From Labrus mixtus (taxonomy: Eukaryota; Chordata; Actinopteri; Labriformes; Labridae), in the NCBI RefSeq assembly GCF_963584025.1, contig NC_083627.1, forward strand, positions 12,416,153 to 12,480,152: 64,000 nucleotides of DNA. The letters are read 5' to 3'. The notes beneath the pieces were generated by a model. That model did not search any database. It worked only from the letters and a program-made list of their open reading frames with translations, and was not told where the DNA came from. How positions within the stretch are numbered: the first letter of the stretch is position 1; every line of letters begins with the position of its first letter. The position numbers were made by a program, and so were the translations under genes. Shown one piece after another: positions 54,423-62,835 of this stretch.

Positions 54423-55959
54423 ACAGGTCCCTGGAGCTCTCCGTGTTTGCTGACACCTAAAGCTGATGGTTCTCCTCGTTTTTGTGCAGATTTCAGGAAG
54501 GTCAATGCTGTGACTGTACCGGACTCATTCCCGCTACCTCGCATGGAGGACTGCATCGATAGCATAGGCCCGGCTACGTTCATCACCAAACTGGACCTGC
54601 TAAAAGGGTACTGGCAGGTACCTTTTAGCGCCCGGAGCAGGGGACATATCGGCCTTTGTCACCCCAGATCACTTCATGCAGTACGCGGTAATGGCCTTCG
54701 GTATGAGAAATGCCCCAGCCACTTTTCAGCGTCTGATGCACCTGGTGTTAGGTGACGTCCCGAACTGTCATGTGTATTTAGATGATTTGGTGGTGTACTC
54801 CAGCGACTGGTCAATCCACGTGTCCCGGTTGAAGGACGTATGTCAGCGGCTTGCTGAGGCATCGCTGACATTGAACCTTGCTAAATGTGAGTTTGCAAAG
54901 GCAAAAGTAAGGCAGTGTTATCCTACCCAGCTCCTACCACCAGGCGGGAACTGAGGCGTTTTCTGGGCATGGCTGGATGCTACCGGTGTTTCGGTAGTTG
55001 TGGCCCCTCTCACCCGTCTGTGTAGCCCTGCTGTACCATTTGTGTGGACTGATGAGCGTTGTCATGCATTTGATGCTGCTCAATCCCTTCTCTGCAGTGC
55101 TCCTGTATTGGCCGCCCCTGATCTTTTTTGCATCCCTTCAGGCTCGAGGTGGATGCCAGTGCTTCTGGAGCTGGGGCTGTGCTGTTGCAGGGTGGGGCGG
55201 GAGATGTGCAGCATCCTGTCTGTTCTTTCTCAACCAAGTTCAAGCCTCATCAGCTTAATTACTCGACCGTTGAGAAGGAGACGTTGGCCACGATTTTAGC
55301 CCTTCGGCATTTCGAGGACTTCCTGGGTGACAGTGTACACTGACCATAACCCACTTGTTTTCCTGGCCCAGAAGTACAACCACAACCAGCAATTGATGCG
55401 CTGGGCGCTGCTGGTCCAGGGGTTCAACTTGGAAATGAAACACAAGAAGGGGGCTGACTATGTGGTGGCTCTGTCCCGTGGGTGAGAAAAAATATATATA
55501 TATATTTTTTGTTTGTTGATAACTGCCAGCCTGTTGTATGGTGTAGATGATAATGTGGCTTGGTGACTAATTTGTTATATGCTAGGTTCAAAACTTAGTT
55601 TTGGTCTTATGGGGGGGAGGTGTTATGGGTTGTGTTTTCTGAGAGAAGTGGAATCACCTGTGTCCGCATGCAGCCGATGAATAAAAGGCACTGGGTGCAG
55701 GCTGCAGAGGGAGAGAAAAAGAGTTCATATCCGTGAGCTGGGACTCAGGCTGCTGGAGTGCCAGATCGTCTCCATTTCAGTTTATCTAATTTGTGTACCT
55801 TGTTGGGTGCAACTAAAGCTGGTTACTTGCTTGTGTGTTTCCTGTACAATGAAATACAGTGATTATTACTTTGAAAACGAACTCTGGTCTCCACCTTCAT
55901 TCCGGGTAAATATAAATTTGTTGTTCCCCGCATCCCCTAGAACTTCGGAGAACGTAACA
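54423..55959 (+). mobile_element. Ty3/gypsy retrotransposon, 3' part lacking integrase, with 3' LTR
   Basis: Reverse transcriptase words on the plus strand: SSPCLLTPKADGSPRFCADF, VPDSFPLPRMEDCID, KLDLLKGYWQVP, then after a frameshift near 54,645 QYAVMAFGMRNAPATFQRLM, and the catalytic YLDDLVVYS. RNase H follows after more frameshifts: LEVDASASGAGAVLLQ, NYSTVEKETLATILALRHF, then TDHNPLVFLAQKYNHN and HKKGADYVVALSRG before a stop at about 55,482. No integrase lies between RNase H and the polypurine tract (GGGGGGGAGG, 55,611-55,620). The copy is a deleted, frameshifted relic that cannot transpose itself. Confidence 0.85.
55621..55959 (+). repeat. Ty3/gypsy 3' LTR
   Basis: A 339-bp unit starting TGTTATGGG directly after the polypurine tract and ending ACGTAACA; TGTTA and TAACA are inverted terminal copies. 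It contains 'gaataaaaggcactgg' (AATAAA). The matching 5' LTR is not in the window. Confidence 0.75.
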
Positions 55960-56567
55960 AATGGCTAAAATGTTTACTAAAGTACCATATAAGTGGGTCA
56001 GTAAATATGACAAATGTGCCTATTTACAAAACACAATTACAGAAATATTGAAAACAAGATCTTTCATTTTATGTTAAGAACAAAGTGTTTTTTTCTGTAC
56101 AAAGCAGTAATGCAAAACAAACTTATGAAACATTTTTGAATGACTGTTTCCACAAAATGAAGAGACGACCTCACTAAAATGACCTTTCTGAGCGGGGCAG
56201 GGGAACATGTATGGGTGGTTTCTTGAAGGTTTGTTGTTGTTGTTGTTGTATGTAAACAGTCCAAAGGACAAAGATGAGAACTTGAAAACTGATTTAAGCA
56301 ACACAAACTCTCTCAGCATTCATTTGACATCTTGGTTGTGCATGCAGAAAAATCTGAACCCTAAAGAAGTCTGTGTAAACCAAACAGCTCAGGTTAACTG
56401 TGCATGCAAAACAACTATTATTGACAAAATTAAGCAGAATTACTTTAATCATGTGGCTTTGTCTGCTGAAAAGATAAAACCGAAAGAAGACTCATTTTGG
56501 AATCTGACCATCGTTAAGGTGTTAGTCTACCTTTTGTGCTTTCCTCCTACAGGAATTCATTTACATA
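55960..56567. other. 3' flank of gene 8, unassigned
   Basis: AT-rich, with a (TTG)n run at 56,230-56,250. The frame at 56,207-56,662 shows no recognised family and overlaps the antisense end of gene 8. Confidence 0.35.
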
Positions 56568-59520
56568 TCAAGCATTTAGATTTTTCCTTCTTTCACACAC
56601 AAGCCTGTGGCGTCTGGCATAAGAAAGTTGAGAGAATTTTTTCAAACAAACTGAACAACTAAATGGTTTCTCTCCTGTGTGCACTACCAAGTGGCGTTTC
56701 AGATCTTTATTCCATGCAAATCTTTTACTACAAACTGAACAACTAAATTGTTTCTCTCCTGTGTGCACTACCAAGTGGCTTCTCAGATTTTTATTCCATG
56801 CAAATCTTTTACTACAAACTGAACAACTAAATGGTTTCTCTCTTGAAAATATTTTTCCAGAAAGTGAACCGCTGAATTCTTTGCAATTCAAAGGTTTCAC
56901 TCCTTTTTGGATTCGTTTTTGTTTTTGCAGTTTCTTTTGTCGAAAGCTTGTAGCACATTCAGAGGAGCTAACTGATATTTTACCAGTATTACATACCATA
57001 TCACTCACAGGTACGTCTTTGTTTTGTAGAGGGTTTAAACCTTCCTGAGGATCCCTGGCCCCCTCCAAATCACACCTTGTGTCATCATTCTTTGATTCAG
57101 AATGTGAAGTATTGTCAGAAGTAACAGGTATGTATTTTTTTTGCAGAGGATTTAAACCTTCCTGAGGATCATCACTCTCCTCCCAATCACCACTGTGAGT
57201 CACTGAAGTCTTGTCAGGAGTAACTGGCTGTAAATGATTGTCTGGTTCTGGTCCTCCACAGTCCTCTCCACCAGCTTCCATTTTCAAATGCTCCGTGTCT
57301 CTGCTTTCTACAGTTTGGTTTTCATGAAGCTGTGAGGACTGAAGTGTCTCTCCATCTTCTTCTTCCCTCTTCACAGGGATACGTTTGAATCTTAACATGC
57401 TGATATCAAACTCCTCTTCTCCTTGAAGCTCCCCTTCCTGTCTGCCCCAGAGTTCCTTCCGTTCATCTTTAATTTGTGGTGAGTTTGGTGGGTCATTCTG
57501 GTCCAGTCTAGGGCTCAATTCCTGCTGCTCAGGGGAAACCTCGTCTTGACTCACCACCAGCTGCTGGACTTCTGTGAAAAAAGTGAAACACAAAGCTTAT
57601 AAAAACCTGAATTTCCTATTCAGATTAAACAACTGATAGGACTACTTTATAGAGCATGAGATGTCACAGTGGGCGGAGTCTCTGCACTTCAAGGCAGCGA
57701 GTGGCAGAAAGCTCGTACTGGTGTAGGGAATCAATAAAGAGTAAGCAGCATGGCTTTAAATCAGATGAAAAGTGCAGTCTTTTCTGTAATTAGGGGACCT
57801 AGGGGTTTAACGATCAATCACTCAACATCTCTTTCTTTCTCTGTGGACTCTTTCAAACTTCCTCGGGAGACCCATTCAGTCATGGCTCCATTGTTTACAC
57901 CCGCGAACATCTGATTGCGCTGTGCCAACCTCGGATACATCCAGCCGAAAGACCGGACGTCCCCGCAGAACTACGGAGAGAAGAGAAGGGGATGCCGAGC
58001 CGGAGTGAAGTGTCGGGAAAAGAAAAGACGGTACAAACCATCCGTGCCGTCTTTAATTATGGGGAATGTAAGATCTCTCCCTAATGAAGATGGGGGAGCT
58101 GACGGCGCTCGCCCGGCTTCAGAGGGAGTACAGAGAGCGTCGCATCATGCAGTTCACGGAGACACGGCTGAATGAACTCACTCCGGACGCGCTCGTAACT
58201 CTGGACGGCTTCCACCTCGTCAGGGAGGGAGGGAGAGTGGTAAGAAGAAAGGCGGGGGATAGCGATGTACGTGAATGAGAGGTGGTGTAACTCTGGGCAC
58301 ATCACCGTTAAAGAACAGCGCTGCACTAAGGATGTGGAGCTGCTGGCTGCAGGCCTGTGAACTCATCCACAATGTAGTGTCTCAGCTGCAGACATCGCAC
58401 CCCCCCAGTCTCTAATTCTCATCTCAGGAGACTTTAATCACGCTTCCCTGTCTGCCACTCTCCCTACTTTCACTCAGTACGTTGAGTGCCATACCAGGGA
58501 CAATAAAACTTTGGACTTACTGTATGCAAACACCAAGGATGCATACAGACGGCTTAACCCACTGCATCACAGATTACATAAACTTCTGTGTTGAGAACAC
58601 TGCACCCACCAAAAAAATAAAAATACAGTGTTTCTCCACCAACAAGCCCTGGGTGACCCCTGAGCTGAAAACCCTGCTCAATGAAAAGAGGAGGGTTTTT
58701 AGATCTGGAGATAGAGAGGAGCTGAGGAGGGTGCAGAAGGAGCTCAAGAAAAAAAAGGAGGATGGAGGACCAATTACAACAGAAAAATGCAAGAGAAGTC
58801 TGGAGGGGCCTGAATAACATCTCAGGTCACAGCAGAAGTCGTGGGAGGGGTCCCTGAAGCAGGAGACAGGGAGTGGGCAAATGAACTGAATCTGTTCTTC
58901 AATAGATTTGATTCTGCTCCCAACACCACCCCCACCCTCATCCTCACCCCCACCCACCAGAGCGCAGACCAGCCCGCTTCTCAGACACTCCATCCGAGTA
59001 CCCTGCCAAAGTTTATCTTTATCGATGCATTCATTGGTTGAACAAAGAGTCAATCAAATGGGTGGAAAGTGAAAACATCAATCTTACTCGCTCTTTAGAT
59101 ACACCTAATGGCATTGTTTTCCGCAGCTGCTGAATATGTGTTCTGATTATGGAGCAACACATGACGTGTAATACAGAGCTAAAAAAAAAAAAAAAGTAGT
59201 GTTGCCATGCAGAACATAAGGGGACAAAGACCTCGACTTTCCATATTGACCATATTATCCACTGACACATGACATGACCTTTTGAAGTGGAAATTAATAG
59301 GTATAAAAAAAAAAAACCAATACAAACCTAATCTGTGTAAGCGGACTTCAGGGTTGAAAGCAGCATCCCGTAGTTTGTGTTGTCGCTTCTTTTCCTCTTT
59401 CGATCGACAGAGTTCCTCCTCGTACTCTGCTATCGTTTTTTCAAACAGCTCAAAAATCTCGTCAGCAGCTGCAGTCAGTCTCTGGTTGACCAAAGCTTTC
59501 AGCAACTGAACTTTAGACAT
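56568..59520 (-). CDS. Zinc-finger gene 8, C2H2, two exons (398 aa predicted), three fingers
   Basis: Exon 1 is 59,520-59,328 (MSKVQLLKALVNQRL ... LHRL, donor G|GTTTGT). Exon 2 is 57,571-56,568 after TTTTTCACAG, joining as E-VQQLVVSQDEVS. The acidic linker is longer than in the paralogs because a block of about 40 residues is repeated (GDWEESDDPQEGLNPLQKKY, then CDLEGARDPQEGLNPLQNKD). The conserved first fingers are gone, leaving LNCKEFSGSLSGKIF. Three fingers remain at about 314-393: CSVCSKRFAWNKNLRSH, CSVCSKRFAWNKDLKRH and CSVCLKKFSQLSYARRH-RLVC. The first two come from a recent 84-bp duplication and have almost the same helix (WKNS against WKDR at -1,2,3,6). The intron carries an oppositely oriented LINE. 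It is probably coding, but with much reduced binding potential. Confidence 0.8.
57830..59030 (+). mobile_element. L2/CR1-like LINE, 5' part of ORF2 with internal deletion, in the intron of gene 8
   Basis: Plus-strand frames encode the APE-type endonuclease region: MGNVRSLPN, LTALARLQREYRERRIMQFT-ET, LVTLDGFHLVREGGRV, then LILISGDFNHASLS (the SGDFN motif) near 58,415, TQYVECHTRDNKTLDLLYAN, and beyond it NKPWVTPELKTLLNEKRRVF. The reverse transcriptase is missing: the sequence jumps near 59,005 to 'caaagtttatctttatc', the same 3' tail as the copy at 7,960-8,646. Several frameshifts are present. Confidence 0.8.
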
Positions 59521-59770
59521 TTTATACAACTCACGGCAACTTTTCCCGCCGAACAAACTCAGTTTAAATCAAAACTTATGTCGCTGAGCTGTTAGTTAAA
59601 GTTAACTTCACGATAGGCCAGCCGCCGTTAAAAATCCACCGAATAAGATGCAGAAGGAGCTAATTTCTCAGTTAAAGAATAGAAACCCGACGCGAAACCT
59701 CCAGAAACTCTGTTCAAGTTAACTTCAGCAGTATTATCCACACATGGAGACGACGGAGACCCCCGCGTTT

Positions 59771-59828
59771 TCTTGTTCTTCTTTGAGGTTTATTGGCGGT
59801 TTGCAAAAACATTTCCGCCACCTACTGG
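59771..59828 (-). promoter_or_regulatory. Promoter module (CTCF-like core) of zinc-finger gene 8
   Basis: On the minus strand CCAGTAGGTGGCGGA (59,828-59,814), AATG, then CAAACCGCCAATAAACC and AAAGAAGAACAAG. The core begins 294 bp upstream of the start codon and is oriented with the gene. Confidence 0.6.
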
Positions 59829-60179
59829 TGTGGAGGAGTGGGGGGTAAGATGATCCGCCTCCTGTTGCTAAGCAACTATGCGCCTTTAATGTCTGGTGAA
59901 GGTACATCCCAAAAGTCATCCATCATTTATATCACGCTGTGAAGAGGAGATGCACATTGGACAAGTGGTAAGTTATTTTTTTTTTTTTTTACACAAAATA
60001 CTTTTTTGCTTGTTAAAGTACATTTTCTGCATTGAAGATATCATGGCTGTTATGTCAAAGCAAATGTATGTAGGTCTAAAGTTGTGTATGATACATGTTG
60101 GTTATTTGTCAATATAGGAAATCATGTGAATCATTTAGCTAAATGCCTGAATTGCTAAGCGAGGCTGTTTTTACCAAAT

Positions 60180-61918
60180 TGGTAGCTAGGGGGCAAAGTG
60201 AGCCACATGTAACATAACAACGAGTAAGGTATTTTACCTGCTTTTTGTAAAGTGTCTCGAGATAACACTTGTTATGAGTTGACGCTATACAAATAAAAAT
60301 TGATTGATTGATTGACATGCTGTGGGGCAAATCCCCTACCATAAGGCACTGAAGTTTAGTTAAGTTTTAAGTATAACATTGTTTTAAATATAGTATTACA
60401 CAACTCTTAACCATATTTTATATGTTGCATTAAAAGATATCATGCCAAGAATATACAAGAGAAGAACAAACTGGGGATCAATACCCTTAGAAGAGATGAA
60501 GAGAGCAGCCACTGATGTTGAGGGAGGAAAATCCATCAGAGCGGTAGCAAAGGATAGAAATATTGACAGGTCAACACTGCGGAGGTTTATGAAAAAGAAG
60601 GAGGTGAAGGAAGTCAAGACAGTAGGGTACAGTGGAACAGCAGAAGAGGAAGTTGAGAAGGAGCTTGCTGACCATGTGAAAAAGTTGGCTGACCAGTTTC
60701 ATGGCCTCATTCCAAAGAAATGCTGTGAGCTGGCATTCGAGTTGGCACAGATAAACAACATTCCTGTCCCCAACCACTGGAAAGAGAAGGGTCTAGCAGG
60801 TAGGGCGTGCAGGAAATTGCGTTGTTCATTAAGACAGGAAAGGCTGACATGTGCGTTTTGATAGTACAGTGTCTAAACAGAATGAATTCTATTCCTTAAG
60901 GTCGAGATTGGTTCAAAAACTTCATGGCACGCCACCATCTCTCCTGCCGTATGCCTGAGGCCTCATCTTTGGGAAGAGCTACAGCATTTAACAAAACAAC
61001 AGTCGGGGAGTTCTTTGACAATCTGACCAATGTGATGGACAGGTGACAGACTAAATATACAGCATTTCATGATGTGTTTGCAAGATTCCTCAGAAGGATC
61101 TGAGGGAGCACTGACAAAGAGAAACCCACCTTTGCATTTAAGGAGAATGATGTGGGATCTGTCCCACTGAATGATGTGCTGAAGAAGCTTCCTGAACCTC
61201 AAAAGGTTGGAGGAACTGCAAGGAGGGAGCAACAACTCATAGTTCCCTGCAACCTTGATAGTTGGAATGTTGAATAGTTGATAAATTGTGCAGGTCTTTA
61301 AGCTTTAACTGTTATTTGCTTCTCACAAGTTCAAAACTGTGAACTGTTTAACAAAAAGGAATGAAATTACTGTAGGGAATTTTTATTCTGACAAACACGT
61401 TTGTTTTTGTTTGTTTGTTTTTTGATATGTGACTGGATGATCACTGAATTGACAGCATTTTGTGATACTGTTTGGATATGTACCTTCCAGAAATAATAAT
61501 AAAACTATTGTTCATGATGGAAAAATTGTATTACGATTAAATATAATATAGTCTAATATAAAAGTTGAATTGGTTGTTTTTGTGTTGTTTGAGGTAGCTT
61601 TAAAAAAGTATTAACATTGTTTGGAAAGGTAAGTGTATTATTAAATTATCTTTTTATTTATTATGCCTGCATTAAAACTTGAAAAATAGGATGGCTCAAC
61701 TTACCCCTACCCTGGGGTAAGTTGAGTCACAGGAGCACTTTTTTTTCTGAGGTCATATTTTCATGGCTCTTTGTCATAGATGCATTCTAATATTTTCAAA
61801 TGATTAACAACATCTCAAATTAAAATTAGGTGTTTTTATTGTACTTCTGTGTCAATTGTCTTTGACTGGAGAACCACATATACGTAAAAACTGGCTCAAC
61901 TTACCCCACTCTCCCTAT
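60180..61918 (+). mobile_element. Pogo-like DNA transposon with psq/CENPB-type transposase, DDE core deleted
   Basis: A plus-strand frame from 60,442 (MPRIYKRRTNWGSIPLEEM) holds a psq helix-turn-helix (KSIRAVAKDRNIDRSTLRRF) and the start of a CENPB-type domain. A 101-bp intron at 60,800-60,900 (GCAG|GTAGGG ... CCTTAAG|GTCGAG) joins GLAG to RDWFKNFMARHHLSC in frame. The frame ends near 61,045 (NLTNVMD). A C-terminal tail (VPLNDVLKKLPEPQKVGG) follows at about 61,160-61,275, with the catalytic core missing between. The right end carries CTCAACTTACCCCACTCTCC and the left end GGGGCAAAGTGAGCC, inverted relatives; a palindromic pair CTCAACTTACCCC / GGGGTAAGTTGAG lies at 61,695-61,726. A SINE-like tail is inserted at 60,240-60,316. 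Confidence 0.75.
60240..60316 (+). mobile_element. SINE-like retroelement tail nested in the pogo element
   Basis: 'gtaaagtgtctcgagataac', 'acttgttatgagttgacgct', 'atacaaataaaa' and ATTGATTGATTG; same family as 47,448-47,525. Confidence 0.65.
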
Positions 61919-62326
61919 AGGTCGGAATATCTAATGTGTACTACTTTTCTGTCAATTAATAAATTGCTGTGCGGGGTATGAGTTAAAACGAAACTCCCTA
62001 CCCTTGTTCTTCTTGTCTAATAATGTGAGATCTTATGTGGCATCAGGCAGTATCCATGGTTGTATTTCTTTTTTATGGTACTGTTGGAGTAATGTTTAGG
62101 CTAATTGTCGGTTCTGCTGCTTTCTGTTTCACTGTCGATCCAAAGTTATTTGATTTCTTCTTCTGCGTTTCCCAACAAGGTTTGAAAGCTTCCTGCGTTG
62201 GATGATCTTGACTATGGACCCGAAAATTAACCCCGTTAGTCACTGAGAGCTTTGGCCTTCTCGTTTTAAAAGCGAGGGTCGATCTTTTTCTTCTACATTT
62301 GTTTAAATGTGATTTTCCCGTACATA

Positions 62327-62341
62327 TCCGCCACCTGTTGA
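62327..62341 (-). promoter_or_regulatory. Degenerate CTCF-like core without a recognised gene
   Basis: The minus strand reads TCAACAGGTGGCGGA, then ATATG and, farther on, a GAAGAAAAAG run near 62,285-62,295. This has the layout of the cluster's promoter module, but no MSK-type exon lies downstream on the minus strand. It may be a leftover module. Confidence 0.35.
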
Positions 62342-62522
62342 TCTGGAGTTTGGATAAATGATCCATCCTCTCTCTAATTCTTACCCCCAAAAAACTGAAC
62401 AGCTTAACAAAATGGAAATAGTTGAACATATGCCAAAGAAAGAAACGAAAATGAATTGTTATAAATTAGTAGCACATCTATGTACTCATAAACCAAAGAT
62501 CACAGATCATCTCAGTAGTCGT
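62330..62522 (+). repeat. Segment homologous to 53,270-53,480
   Basis: Shares 'taacaaaatggaaatagttg', 'aacatatgccaaagaaagaa' and 'gatcatctcagtagtcgtca' with the segment at 53,270-53,480. The MITE at 62,525 is inserted at its end. Confidence 0.5.
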
Positions 62523-62524
62523 CA

Positions 62525-62835
62525 CCAGTGGTGTAGTGGTGCCTAAAGAAGTGGGTATACTCTTTTTTTTTACATGGCCCATCCAGCAGAGGATACTCTT
62601 CCTCTGTTGTTAACAGAGGAAGAGGAACATGAAAGGCTCCTTTTGTACATTTAGTTAGTGCATTTGAGCCAATTAGAGGCAGAATAGGGAGAGTCATACT
62701 TCCCCATCCTCAGAGAAAAATTGGATATTGTCAATATCAATGGTCTGAATCAGAGGAGATTTAGAAGTGGGTATACTCTATGAAAACTGAAAAATAAGTG
62801 GGTATACCTGTGTATATCCTGCACTGCACCACTGG
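62525..62835. mobile_element. MITE with 3-bp target duplication (CMC/EnSpm-like?)
   Basis: The left end CCAGTGGTGTAGTGG and the inverse of the right end CCAGTGGTGCAGTGC match. TCA flanks both sides (62,522-24 and 62,836-38). Inner words GTGGGTATACTC and GTGGGTATACC recur. 311 bp, non-coding. The 3-bp duplication suggests the CMC group, but this is an inference. Confidence 0.7.
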
